A stretch of DNA of 64,000 nucleotides from Salinirussus salinus. GTDB lineage: Archaea > Halobacteriota > Halobacteria > Halobacteriales > Haloarculaceae. The stretch spans positions 310,001-374,000 of the forward strand of contig NZ_WOWO01000003.1 of assembly GCF_009831455.1 (NCBI RefSeq), read 5' to 3'. A program made the translations under genes and the position numbers. Within the stretch, counting starts at the first letter, position 1; the number at the start of each line of letters is the position of its first letter. Below are positions 31,736 to 40,049 of this stretch, in pieces. Below the pieces are notes generated by a model. The model made no database searches, was not told where the DNA came from, and worked only from the letters and a program-made list of their open reading frames with translations.

Positions 31736-32587
31736 CTACACGCCGAAGGCGTCGGCCAGCCCCTCGCGGTAGCCCTCCGTCCGGTCCTCGACGACCCAGT
31801 GGAAGGCCCCCTCCAGCCGGACGACCTCGCCGTCGCCGGCGACGTCCTCGGCGAGGCGTTCGCCGTAGGCGAGCGGCTGCATCACGTCGTCGACCCCCCA
31901 CAGGCAGGTGACGTCGGCGGTGATCGCCGCGTAGTCGAGCTCCGTCGTGTGGTTGGTGTTCGTCGCCACGGCGTCTCGCGACAGGGAGCGTCGGCCCTCC
32001 TCGGTGAGCCAGGGGACTTTCATCCCTTCGACGAAGTCCTTGTGGTCCTCCGCGTCGCCGTAGAGGCCGTCCCCGAAGGCGAAATCGAGCTGTCCCTCCA
32101 GTTCCTCGAAATCCATCTCCGTGGTGTCGGGCAGCCCGAGGTTCGAGACGAACTCGACGGGCCAGGAGTCGTAACAGACGGCGTTCGAGAGGACGAGATT
32201 CTCGACCGCTTCCGGTTCGTGGGCGGCCATCCGGAGCGCGGCACCCCCGCCGATATCGTGGGCGACCAGCGAGACCGGCCGGTCGACCCCGAGGTCGTCG
32301 AGCAGATTCCCGAGCATGTCCTCCTGTGCACGGACCGAGCGGTCGAAGCCGTCGCGCATGTCGGAGTTGCCGTAGCCCGCCATGTCCGGCGCGAGGACGT
32401 GGTAATCGTCTTCCAGTACTCCGACGACGTCCCGCCAGAGAAAGGACCAGGTGGGGATGCCGTGGAGGAAGACGACGGTGTGGTCCGCGGGGTCGCCGCC
32501 CTCGTAGTAGGCGACCTCGACCTCGTGGTCGTCGAGCCCGACTGTCGTGCTGTCCTGCTTGGCGGTCCACTCCTCGTGTGTCGTCAT
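31736..32587 (-). CDS. Alpha/beta hydrolase with Asp nucleophile (dehalogenase/epoxide hydrolase-like)
   Basis: A 283-residue alpha/beta-fold enzyme. The oxyanion segment HGIPTWSFLWR (residues 42-52) is close to that of haloalkane dehalogenases and epoxide hydrolases, and the nucleophile elbow is VAHDIGGG with Asp111 instead of Ser. The catalytic His is in GAFHWVVED near residue 263. The residue after Asp111 is Ile rather than the halide-binding Trp of haloalkane dehalogenases, so epoxide, haloacid or another ester-like substrate is possible. Start MTTHEEWTAKQD at 32587. Monocistronic. Confidence 0.87.
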   Translation of the reverse strand: MTTHEEWTAKQDSTTVGLDDHEVEVAYYEGGDPADHTVVFLHGIPTWSFLWRDVVGVLEDDYHVLAPDMAGYGNSDMRDGFDRSVRAQEDMLGNLLDDLGVDRPVSLVAHDIGGGAALRMAAHEPEAVENLVLSNAVCYDSWPVEFVSNLGLPDTTEMDFEELEGQLDFAFGDGLYGDAEDHKDFVEGMKVPWLTEEGRRSLSRDAVATNTNHTTELDYAAITADVTCLWGVDDVMQPLAYGERLAEDVAGDGEVVRLEGAFHWVVEDRTEGYREGLADAFGV

Positions 32588-32636
32588 GTGCGGGGCGTCT
32601 CGCGGGACGGTTGTATGTGTTCCGGCGCGCCGGCCG

Positions 32637-32855
32637 TCAGCGGCGGACCCGCCGGACCGACTCCGCGACCAGCACCGGGTCGGTCGTCGTGTTCGGTTCC
32701 GCGGTCTCCGGGTAGAAGGCCACCCGCCCGCAGGTCGTGTGGCACGTCTCGAAGGTGGGCGCCTCCGGGATCCCGAAGTCCGCGGGCTCGCGGTAGTTGG
32801 CCGCGATGGTCCAGCGCCGCGCGAGCATCCGTCCGCCGGGGTCGCGTCCGGTCAT
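32637..32855 (-). CDS. Hypothetical 72-aa protein
   Basis: No family was recognised. MTGRDPGGRMLARRWTIAAN is followed by an acidic/proline-containing middle (ADFGIPEAPTFETC) and VAFYPETAEPNTTTDP. The middle has two Cys (CHTTC) that could be a metal pair or a disulfide. Composition is closer to haloarchaeal protein than that of the overlapping frames, but promoter evidence is weak. Confidence 0.5.
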   Translation of the reverse strand: MTGRDPGGRMLARRWTIAANYREPADFGIPEAPTFETCHTTCGRVAFYPETAEPNTTTDPVLVAESVRRVRR

Positions 32856-32994
32856 CAGCGGTGCCGGCTAGTCGATGCCCAACCATACGTCACGCCGCCA
32901 AGTACTCCCGGGTTTTAAGAGCGACCGCCGGTGTAACCCCCGCCGGTCACGACCGCGACGGCGCGTGTGCGCCGGAGAAGGGTCCCGGGCCCGG

Positions 32995-34161
32995 TCAGGG
33001 CCGCTCGGCCGAGAGGACGTTCACACAGGAGATGCTGCCGGTGGCGTTGCGGCCGATGCCGGCGTTGTGCTGGAGGCCGTATTCGGGGTCGTTGCCGACC
33101 TGGACGGCGCCGGCCTCGCCCCGCAGCTGTTCGTAGATCTCGTTGATCTGTGCGACGCCGGTGGCGCCGATGGGGTGGCCCTTCGCGAGCAGGCCGCCCG
33201 ACGGATTCACGGGCGTCTCGCCGTCGAGTTCGGGCGCGCCGGAGTCGATGAACTCCCCGCCCTTGCCCTTCTCGCAGAAGCCGAGGTCCTCGTAGGTCAC
33301 GAGTTCGGTGATCGTGAAGCAGTCGTGGACCTCGGCGACGTCGATCTCCTCAGCGGTGATCCCGGCCTCGTCGTAGGCCTGGCTGGCGGCCTGGGTGCTG
33401 GCGGGGAAACCCACGAGCGCCTCGTCGTCGCCGCGCAGCAGACTGTCGGTCGAGAGACCGGAGCCGGCGACCCAGACGGGGTCGTCGGTGTACTCCTCGA
33501 CGACGTCCTCGCTGACGACGATGGTCGCGGCGGCGCCGTCGGTGACCGGACAGCAGTCGTAGAGGTTCAGCGGGTAGGTCACCTGCGGCCCCTCGACGAC
33601 GTCCTCGACGCTGCAGGTGAACTGGTAGTGGGCGTGGGGGTACTTCGCGCCGTTCTCGTGGTTCTTGACCGAGACCTTCGCGATCTGCTCGCGGGTGGTC
33701 CCGTACTGGTGCATGTGGCGGGTGGCGCGCATCCCGAAGAAGGCGGGCATGGTCACGCCCCGGCCCCGCCAGACCTGGTCGAGTGCCGCCCCCTCGATCA
33801 GCCCCTCGGCGGAGTCCCGCATCTTCTCGGCGCCCAGCACCAGCGCCACGTCGGCCTGCCCCGCCCGGACCGCGGTGGTCGCCTGCCGGAAGGCAGTACT
33901 CCCGGTCGCACAGGCGTTCTCGACCCGGCTGGAGGGGATGCCGAACAGGCCCGTGGAGTGGGAGGCTCCCAGGCCACTGGAGGCGTCGTTGGCGATGTCG
34001 AGCGTCCCGAAGAAGGCGGCGTCGATCTCCCCGGGTTCGATCCCGTGGTCGACGTCCTCGACCGCGTTCATGAAGGCCTGCTCGGCCATCTCGTCGAAGG
34101 ACTGCTCGAAGAGCTCGCCGAAGTCGATGATGCCGGCACCGGCGATGGCGACGTCCCTCAT
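32995..34161 (-). CDS. Thiolase family protein, SCP2/acetyl-CoA acetyltransferase type
   Basis: A 388-residue thiolase. The nucleophile Cys is in ENACATGSTAFRQ (about residue 84); the second active-site segments are EVHDCFTITEL and GGLLAKGHPIGATG. This pattern (HDCF plus GHPxGATG) is typical of archaeal SCP2-type thiolases, which often need a DUF35 partner. It overlaps the preceding DUF35 gene by 4 nt, and the operon begins with an HMG-CoA-synthase-like gene. Predicted reaction: Claisen condensation or thiolysis of 3-ketoacyl-CoA; direction and chain length unknown. Confidence 0.92.
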   Translation of the reverse strand: MRDVAIAGAGIIDFGELFEQSFDEMAEQAFMNAVEDVDHGIEPGEIDAAFFGTLDIANDASSGLGASHSTGLFGIPSSRVENACATGSTAFRQATTAVRAGQADVALVLGAEKMRDSAEGLIEGAALDQVWRGRGVTMPAFFGMRATRHMHQYGTTREQIAKVSVKNHENGAKYPHAHYQFTCSVEDVVEGPQVTYPLNLYDCCPVTDGAAATIVVSEDVVEEYTDDPVWVAGSGLSTDSLLRGDDEALVGFPASTQAASQAYDEAGITAEEIDVAEVHDCFTITELVTYEDLGFCEKGKGGEFIDSGAPELDGETPVNPSGGLLAKGHPIGATGVAQINEIYEQLRGEAGAVQVGNDPEYGLQHNAGIGRNATGSISCVNVLSAERP

Positions 34162-34571
34162 AGCCGGTCACCCCGCGGGCGCTTGAACTTGAAGGAATTC
34201 ACCGGCAGGCCGTCGATGTCGAACATGGTCCGGAAGTCGGCCTCGGCCTCCATCCCGATCTCGACGTCGTCGGGGTTGGTCTCGGTAAAGAGACCGTACA
34301 CCCGGGCGGGCTCGCCGCCCCCCTGCTGGGGGATGTCGACCACCGCCACGGGAAGGGGCGTCTCGAACTCGTCGGGGAGGCGTTGCTGGACGACGTAGGA
34401 CTGGACCGTCCCGCGCTCGGCCAGCTGGACCTCGTTCCAGTCGGGGTACTCCCCACACCGCTTGCAGACCTCCCGTCGTTCGGGGATGGTCACGTAGCCA
34501 CAGGAGCCACACTCCCAGGCCTCGAGCCGTTCGTTGGCCGCGCGGTCGCGGACGAAGGGCGGCTCGTGCAT
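34158..34571 (-). CDS. Zn-ribbon/OB-fold protein DUF35
   Basis: A 137-residue protein with an N-terminal rubredoxin-like zinc ribbon (CGSCGYVTIPERREVCKRCG, 20 residues, at about 21-40) and an OB-fold domain with VAVVDIPQQ and ARVYGLFTE. DUF35 proteins bridge thiolase and HMG-CoA synthase in archaeal mevalonate synthesis and help channel acyl-CoA. It is sandwiched between those two gene types with 1-nt and 4-nt overlaps, which supports the same role here. Confidence 0.92.
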   Translation of the reverse strand: MHEPPFVRDRAANERLEAWECGSCGYVTIPERREVCKRCGEYPDWNEVQLAERGTVQSYVVQQRLPDEFETPLPVAVVDIPQQGGGEPARVYGLFTETNPDDVEIGMEAEADFRTMFDIDGLPVNSFKFKRPRGDRL

Positions 34572-35539
34572 CAGGCGTCACCTCCGAGCTGTTCGCGGAA
34601 GGAGAGGTGTTTGGCGTACGTGACGTACTCCTTGCTGTCGAGGTACTCCTGGACTGTCATCTCTGGTGTCGTATCTTCCGAGACGTCGACCGCGACGGCG
34701 TCGCTGCCGCCGGGGCCGTACGAGGCCAGCAGGACGCGCTCGCCGGCCGACGCCTCGTCGAGCGCCGCCGCGAGGTCGAGCAGGACGCCGCCGGCACCCG
34801 CGTACCCGACCGCGTCGAAGGTGCTGTGCAGGTCCGCATCGAGGTCGACGGCGCCGGCGGCCCGCTCGCCCCAGCCGCCGTCGTGTTCCGGGAAGACGCC
34901 GTGGTCGGCGTCGGCGTCCTCGAGAGATTCGACCGCGCCGGTGACGGCCTCGAGGTAGTTTTTCCGGTTGAACCGGCCGTCGCCGGTGACGGGCGAGCCG
35001 TCCCGCTTGAACCGGCCGACGTAGCCCGTGGTGTGGCTGGCGGCGTCGGCGAAGGCCCCGACCTCCTCGTCGCCGAGCACGAGCGCGCCGGCGCCCGCGC
35101 CCGCGGTCTGGAGTTCGCCGCTGTCGGGGTCGGCCCGGAGGACGTCAGCCGCGACCACGAGTGCGGTCTCGCAGTCGTTCGCGACGGCGTCGCGGGCGGC
35201 GAGGACGGCGTCGGTGGCCGCCCGCGCCGAGCCCTGGAAGTCGCCGGTCCGGACGTCGGTGCCGGCGCCGAGCGCGTGGCCCACGTGGGCCGCCACGCCC
35301 CGCTCGTCGAAGGGGTCGGAGGTCGTCGCGGTGAACACCGCGTCGACCGCCTCGCCGTCGGCGCCCGCGTTCGCGAGGGCGTTCTTGGCCGCCTGTACAC
35401 CCAGCGTGACGACGTTCTCGTCGTGGGCGGGGACGGCCGTCTCCCCGCCGCCGGCGTAGCCGCCGTGTTGCTGTGCGATGTCGGCCCGCTCGACCCGGTA
35501 GAGCGGGACGTACGCACCGTAGCCGCGTATCCCTGTCAT
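34571..35539 (-). CDS. HMG-CoA synthase-like protein lacking the usual catalytic Cys
   Basis: A 322-residue thiolase-fold protein resembling archaeal HMG-CoA synthase (start MTGIRGYGAYVPLYRV). Where genuine enzymes have a Cys nucleophile followed by a small Gly/Ala-rich turn, this protein has GDFQGSARAATDAV (residues 99-112), with Ser104 and no Cys nearby. It therefore is probably not a normal HMG-CoA synthase; it may be an inactive scaffold or a variant enzyme. It is the first gene of the three-gene operon with DUF35 and thiolase. TATA-like GATAATAAAG (35568-35577) lies upstream. Confidence 0.85.
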   Translation of the reverse strand: MTGIRGYGAYVPLYRVERADIAQQHGGYAGGGETAVPAHDENVVTLGVQAAKNALANAGADGEAVDAVFTATTSDPFDERGVAAHVGHALGAGTDVRTGDFQGSARAATDAVLAARDAVANDCETALVVAADVLRADPDSGELQTAGAGAGALVLGDEEVGAFADAASHTTGYVGRFKRDGSPVTGDGRFNRKNYLEAVTGAVESLEDADADHGVFPEHDGGWGERAAGAVDLDADLHSTFDAVGYAGAGGVLLDLAAALDEASAGERVLLASYGPGGSDAVAVDVSEDTTPEMTVQEYLDSKEYVTYAKHLSFREQLGGDA

Positions 35540-35604
35540 GTTACCACACGCCACTGACGCGGCCGCCGATAATAAAGATCCGTGATGCGGGTCGGCCCGA
35601 CCGT

Positions 35605-35652
35605 GACGGCGTCGGTCGTCCGTGTCGAGACGGCGTCGGTCGTCCGTGTCGG
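35605..35652. repeat. Tandem 24-nt duplication in intergenic DNA
   Basis: 35605-35628 is repeated at 35629-35652 with only the last base different. It lies between the SDR gene (ending at 35718) and the HMG-CoA-synthase-like promoter. Such tandem copies may come from replication slippage or be a repeated regulator site. Confidence 0.75.
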
Positions 35653-35717
35653 GACGGAGCCGTCCGGACACGGAGTCAAAGCCAGTGTCGGACCCCGGCC
35701 GCCCGGACTGGCGCCGT

Positions 35718-36488
35718 TCAGTCGCCGCCTTCGCTGATCCGCGGGACGCCCTTGGCGGTGACCGTCTCGCCGATGAGATAGGAGGCTGCGTCGCTCGCGA
35801 GGAACTGCGCGAGGTCGGAGATCTCCGAGGGGACGCCGATCCGGCGGTCGACCTCCTCGCGGTCGATCTCCTGTGCCTCGACGCCCATCTGGGACTCGAC
35901 GCCGGGCGTGAGCACGAGGCCGGGCGCGATGCAGTTGACGCGGACGCCCTTCTCGGCCCACTCGACCGAGAGCGTGCTCGTGAGGTTGATCACGGCGGCC
36001 TTGGCGGCGCCGTAGGGGCTCATCTCAGGGGAGCCCTGCTGGCCGGCGACGCTGGCGAAGTTGATGACCGTCCCGCCGCCGTCGGCGAGGTAGTCGCCGG
36101 CGACCTGCGTGCAGTGGTAGGTGCCGTGGAGGTTGATGTCGACGATCGTCTTCCAGCCGTTGGGGCTGAGCTCGTCGAAGGGGGCCATGAAGCTGGCGCC
36201 GGCGTTGTTGACCAGGCAGTCCAGCCCGCCGAACTCCTCGACGGTCGCCTCCACGAGCGCCTCGACGGCGTCGCGGTCGGTCACGTCACACTCGATGGCC
36301 AGCGCCCGGCCGCCGTCGGCGTCGTTGATCCCGTCGGCGACCTCGTCGACTTTCGACTGCTCGCGCGAGCAGACCACCACGTCGGCGCCGTCGGCGGCGA
36401 ACTGTTCGGCGATCTCGCGGCCGATCCCCTGGCTCGCGCCCGTGATGATCGCGGTCTGTCCGTCGACGCTGAACCGGTCGAGGCTCAT
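35718..36488 (-). CDS. SDR family oxidoreductase
   Basis: A 256-residue classical SDR with TGASQGIGRE (about 17-26), NNAG (about 95-98), the Ser in NFASVAG and YGAAK. It is closely similar to the SDR at 5998-6786 along its whole length, including the shared start DRFSVDG/SRFSVDG and the ending GETVT(A/V)KGVPR, indicating duplication. It lies upstream of, and reads the same way as, the HMGS-like/DUF35/thiolase operon, suggesting a 3-hydroxy/3-oxoacyl step. A TATA box at 36540-36549 and an SD-like AGGAG near 36498-36502 indicate a leadered mRNA. Confidence 0.9.
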   Translation of the reverse strand: MSLDRFSVDGQTAIITGASQGIGREIAEQFAADGADVVVCSREQSKVDEVADGINDADGGRALAIECDVTDRDAVEALVEATVEEFGGLDCLVNNAGASFMAPFDELSPNGWKTIVDINLHGTYHCTQVAGDYLADGGGTVINFASVAGQQGSPEMSPYGAAKAAVINLTSTLSVEWAEKGVRVNCIAPGLVLTPGVESQMGVEAQEIDREEVDRRIGVPSEISDLAQFLASDAASYLIGETVTAKGVPRISEGGD

Positions 36489-36599
36489 CGGATATCACTC
36501 CTGTGTGTCATTGGTGCACCTACGACTGCGTGAGGTCGGCTAATAAAGGTCCGCCACACCGCCCGGCGGGACGCGACAGCCGCAGAGGGAGGCCCCGCG

Positions 36600-36836
36600 C
36601 TACGTGTTTCTGTTCGAGAGGGCGGTTTTGAGCCGGTCGAGCCCGAGTGTCACGACGAACAGGGCACTGCCCAGGTACAGGAGCGACTGGGGATTCGTAA
36701 TGAGAGCGTTGCCGTAGCCGACAGCCGTACTCAGGTACCCGAGGAGGGAGGCCGTCCATCCGACGCCGGTGATCCCGGCAACCTGGTCGAGGACGTTCTC
36801 GTTCACCGTCAGTTTCGTCTTCAAGAGGCGGAACAT
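36600..36836 (-). CDS. 78-aa membrane protein, function unknown
   Basis: The protein has a basic amphipathic start (MFRLLKTKLTVNENVL) and two hydrophobic segments (about 23-43 and 52-66), ending DRLKTALSNRNT. Its composition is less acidic than that of its neighbours and no family was recognised. Promoter evidence is poor, but the reading frame is hydrophobic in a coherent pattern. Confidence 0.6.
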   Translation of the reverse strand: MFRLLKTKLTVNENVLDQVAGITGVGWTASLLGYLSTAVGYGNALITNPQSLLYLGSALFVVTLGLDRLKTALSNRNT

Positions 36837-37063
36837 ACGACGCGTAAGGTCCGCTTACCGGAGCGAGGGTATGAAGCTACCTTCGCGGTACTGGCAACGT
36901 TGTTACCAGTCGGCGTCGGTTGGACGCGGGACACGCTCCGGAAAGTACGTCGCGCGTGCTGCTACTGTGGGCTGCGACGGGAACAGGTGTGGACCGCAAC
37001 GGAAGACGGGTGTGCGCAACTCGTCCCGAAGAGACGGAGAGAACGCAGGCAAACGGTCGCAGT

Positions 37064-38203
37064 CTAGAGGATCTGGTCGGCGATGATGTTCTTCTGGATC
37101 TCCGAGGTGCCCTCGTAGATCTTCGTGATCCGGGCGTCGCGGTAGTAGCGCTCGACGGGGTGGTCGGTGACGAAGCCGGCGCCGCCGTGCACCTGGATGG
37201 CCTCGTCGGCGACGTCGACGGCGTGCTCGCTCGCGAACAGCTTGGCCATCGAGGCGTACTTCGCGGCCATCATCTCGTTGTCCTCCTCGATCTGGGCGGC
37301 GGCACGGTAGGTCAGCGACCGGGCGGCCTCGACGTTGGTGGCCATCTCGGCGATCTTGTGCTGGATGGCCTGGAACTCGCTGATCTTCTGGCCGAACTGC
37401 TCGCGCTCGCCCGCGTACTCCTGGGCGGAGTCCAGCGCGGCCTGGGCGACGCCGACCGCCTGGGCGGCGACGCCGGTGCGGCCGGAGGCGAAGAAGTTCA
37501 TCAGCTGGTAGAAGCCCTTGTTCTCCTCGCCGATGACGTTCTCCTCGGAGACGCGGACGTCGTCGAGGATGACCTCGCCGAGGTCGGAGGAGCGGATGCC
37601 GAGCTTGTTGTCGATCTTCTCGGTCTTGAAGCCCTCGCGGTCGGTGGGCACGAGGAAGGCGGTGATGCCGGCGTGGCCCTCGCCGGGGTCGGTCTTCGCC
37701 ATCACGACACCGACGTCGGCGACGGTGCCGTTGGTGATCCACATCTTGTTGCCATTAATAACGTACTCGTCGCCGTCCTTCTCGGCGGTGGTCTCCATGC
37801 CCGCCACGTTGGAGCCGTGGGCGGGCTCGGAGATACAGGAACAGGAGACGGCGTCACCGGCGGCGATCGGCGGCAGCCACTCCTCTTTCATCCACTCGTC
37901 GCCGTACTCGATGATCATGTTGGTGCCGAAGCCGGCGGAGCCGATGGCGCTCCCGATGCCGGGGTCCGCGCGCCACAGCTCCTCGGTGACGATCATCGAC
38001 GAGAGGGCGTTCATCCCCGCGCCGCCGTACTCGGTGGGGATGCCCGGCGCGACGAAGTCCAGTTCCGCCGCCTTCCGGCGGAGGTCCTCGGGGTACTCCC
38101 GGTTCTCGTCGTGCTCGCGCGCGACCGGCTTGATCTCCTCCTCGCCGAACTCCTTCACGGCGTTACGGATCGCCTGCTGTTCGTCGGTGAGCTGGAAGCT
38201 CAT
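37064..38203 (-). CDS. Acyl-CoA dehydrogenase
   Basis: A 379-residue flavoprotein. Segments seen: CSCISEPAHGSN (FAD/substrate), WITNGTVADVGVVMAKT, the GQKISEFQAIQHKIAEM helix, QVHGGAGFVTDHPVERYYRDARI with the catalytic Glu in IYEGTSEIQ at the C-terminus. It introduces the alpha-beta double bond in acyl-CoA, passing electrons to ETF. A TATA-like box (about 38226-38233, minus strand) supports the ATG at 38203. The thiolase and the SDR lie a few kb left in the same orientation. Confidence 0.95.
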   Translation of the reverse strand: MSFQLTDEQQAIRNAVKEFGEEEIKPVAREHDENREYPEDLRRKAAELDFVAPGIPTEYGGAGMNALSSMIVTEELWRADPGIGSAIGSAGFGTNMIIEYGDEWMKEEWLPPIAAGDAVSCSCISEPAHGSNVAGMETTAEKDGDEYVINGNKMWITNGTVADVGVVMAKTDPGEGHAGITAFLVPTDREGFKTEKIDNKLGIRSSDLGEVILDDVRVSEENVIGEENKGFYQLMNFFASGRTGVAAQAVGVAQAALDSAQEYAGEREQFGQKISEFQAIQHKIAEMATNVEAARSLTYRAAAQIEEDNEMMAAKYASMAKLFASEHAVDVADEAIQVHGGAGFVTDHPVERYYRDARITKIYEGTSEIQKNIIADQIL

Positions 38204-38389
38204 AGTCGATCCGTCGGAATACGCGGGAAAGTATCTTTCCATGGTCCTGAGCCGTGTAACTCGCTCACAACGTTTGTCCAGTTCGGTCGCCGGCGGATAC
38301 CCCGTCGGCCCCGGGTCGGAGGGTCCGGGGCCAGCCGGCGAGCCGGCGTTCCGCACGGCTTTTGTCGCTGGCGGTGAAAACGGGTGTAG

Positions 38390-39433
38390 ATGCACTCGCG
38401 AGGCTGCGAACAGTGCGCCAAGGGCGGCAAGATGGTCGTCTTCGTCTACGGCTACTGTGACCAGCGGGACTGCTTCTACTGTCCGCTCGGGGAAAACCGC
38501 AAGAACGTCACCGACGTCTACGCCAACGAGCGGAAAGTCGAGTGCGACCAGGACCTGATCGAGGAGGCCCGCCGGATGGACGCGCTGGGGTCCTCTATCA
38601 CCGGCGGCGAGCCCCAGGAGGTCCTCGACCGGACCTGTCGGTACATCTCGCTGCTGAAAGACGAGTTCGGCGACGACCACCACGTCCACCTCTACACCGG
38701 TATCACCGGCGGCCGCGAGAACATGCGCCGCCTGGCCGAGGCGGGGCTGGACGAGATCCGCTTTCACCCGCCGCTGGAGCTGTGGGGTGACCTCCACGGC
38801 ACCGAGTGGGAGGACATTCTCTATATCGCCCGCGAGGAGGGGATCACCCCCGCCTTCGAGATCCCCGGGATCCGCGGCGAGGAGGAGTTCCTGGAGTTCC
38901 TGGACGAGGGCGCCGCCGACTTCTGTAACGTCAACGAGTTCGAGATGAGCGACGGCAACTTCCGGCGGATGCAGGAGGAGGGGTTCGAGCGCCGGGAAGG
39001 CCACATGAGCGCCGTCGAGGGGAGCCACGAGGTGCTGGAGACGATGGGCGACCACGAGAAAGTCTACTTCTGTACCTCCGTGTTCAAGGACGCCGCCCAG
39101 CACCGCAACCGCCTCAAGCGGATGGCTCAAAACGTCCGCCGGCCCTTCGACGAGGTGACCGACGACGGAACGCTCGTCTACGGGAAGACGTGGGTCGAGC
39201 CCGCCCGGTTCGAGGAGCTCGGCGTCCCCGGGGAGTTCTACACCGAGAAGACCGACCACCTCGAACTCGCCTGGTGGCTGCTCGAGGAGATGGTCGAGGA
39301 CGGCGACGTTCCCGAAGGGGAGATCGTCGAGCAGTACCCCACGGTGGAGGGGACGGTCGTCGAGCGAACGCCCGTCGTGCCGGCCGACGACGCGGCGGCC
39401 GGCGGGTCGGAGTCCGGCACCACCGCCGACTGA
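38390..39433 (+). CDS. Radical SAM protein with CX4CX2C cluster motif
   Basis: A 347-residue protein. The iron-sulfur motif is Cys23-Asp-Gln-Arg-Asp-Cys28-Phe-Tyr-Cys31, one residue longer than the usual CX3CX2C. Two more Cys (6 and 9) precede it. The SAM-binding GGEP is at ITGGEPQEV, and the barrel continues with IRFHPPLELWG and PAFEIPGI. The C-terminal quarter is acidic. Radical SAM fold is likely; substrate unknown. Conserved in archaea as far as I recall, without a firm name. Confidence 0.85.
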   Translation: MHSRGCEQCAKGGKMVVFVYGYCDQRDCFYCPLGENRKNVTDVYANERKVECDQDLIEEARRMDALGSSITGGEPQEVLDRTCRYISLLKDEFGDDHHVHLYTGITGGRENMRRLAEAGLDEIRFHPPLELWGDLHGTEWEDILYIAREEGITPAFEIPGIRGEEEFLEFLDEGAADFCNVNEFEMSDGNFRRMQEEGFERREGHMSAVEGSHEVLETMGDHEKVYFCTSVFKDAAQHRNRLKRMAQNVRRPFDEVTDDGTLVYGKTWVEPARFEELGVPGEFYTEKTDHLELAWWLLEEMVEDGDVPEGEIVEQYPTVEGTVVERTPVVPADDAAAGGSESGTTAD

Positions 39434-39448
39434 GGGTCCGCCGGCGCC

Positions 39449-39742
39449 ATGACCTACCTCTCCCATCCCGTCCGGCGGATGTGCGAGGAACCCGTCGAGG
39501 GTGAGGACGTCTCGCTGCGCGTGACCGCCGCGGAGGACACCGACCCCGGGGCCCTGGCCGGCCGTCTCGACGAGGTCGGCACCGTCGAGAAGCGCCTCCG
39601 GTTTGGGGCCTTCCGGGTGACCGTCCCCCAGCCCCGCCTCGACGTGCTCCGTGGGCTCGACGGTATCGAGGCGATAGAGACGGCGAACACGCTGGGGGTC
39701 GATGCGGGCGACGCCGGCGAGGACGTCGGCTCCGGGGAGTGA
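39449..39742 (+). CDS. Small conserved protein, function unknown
   Basis: A 97-residue protein starting MTYLSHPVRRMCEEPVEGED 15 nt after the radical SAM gene, so probably in the same operon. It has a beta-alpha-beta-like pattern (VSLRVTAAEDTDPGALAGRL ... KRLRFGAFRVTVPQ ... GLDGIEAIETANTLG). The operon suggests a partner or substrate-binding subunit for the radical SAM enzyme, which is inference. Confidence 0.7.
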   Translation: MTYLSHPVRRMCEEPVEGEDVSLRVTAAEDTDPGALAGRLDEVGTVEKRLRFGAFRVTVPQPRLDVLRGLDGIEAIETANTLGVDAGDAGEDVGSGE

Positions 39743-39747
39743 ACGGG

Positions 39748-39915
39748 CTACCTGTTCTGGTAGACGTAGGTGAGCTGTGGGTAGGGGATGTACGCCGCCC
39801 GGCGTATCTCGCCGTCGACCTCCCGCTTCAGGTGGACGCCGTTCGACCCCTCGACGACCTCGTGGACGCCGTCGATCTCGGTACCGTCGCTGAGTTCGGC
39901 GGTCATGTGGGACAT
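39748..39915 (-). CDS. 55-aa small conserved protein
   Basis: It starts MSHMTAELSDGTEIDGVHEV, then a short strand-turn-strand pattern (NGVHLKREVDGEIRRAAYIP) and ends YPQLTYVYQNR. It is small, acidic-to-neutral and probably all beta. It is convergent with the 97-aa gene, with 5 nt between stop codons. No family was recognised; the coherent composition of the frame supports it. Confidence 0.65.
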   Translation of the reverse strand: MSHMTAELSDGTEIDGVHEVVEGSNGVHLKREVDGEIRRAAYIPYPQLTYVYQNR

Positions 39916-40049
39916 GCCGCGTTGACCTACCGGTCGACGGCGTAAATCCTCCCGGCCGGAGGCAGGCCGCGACCGGAGACGGCGCCGCGGAGTGCGGCCG
40001 CTACACCGTCACGAAACGCGGGAGACCTGAAGACGCAGAGACCGGTCGG

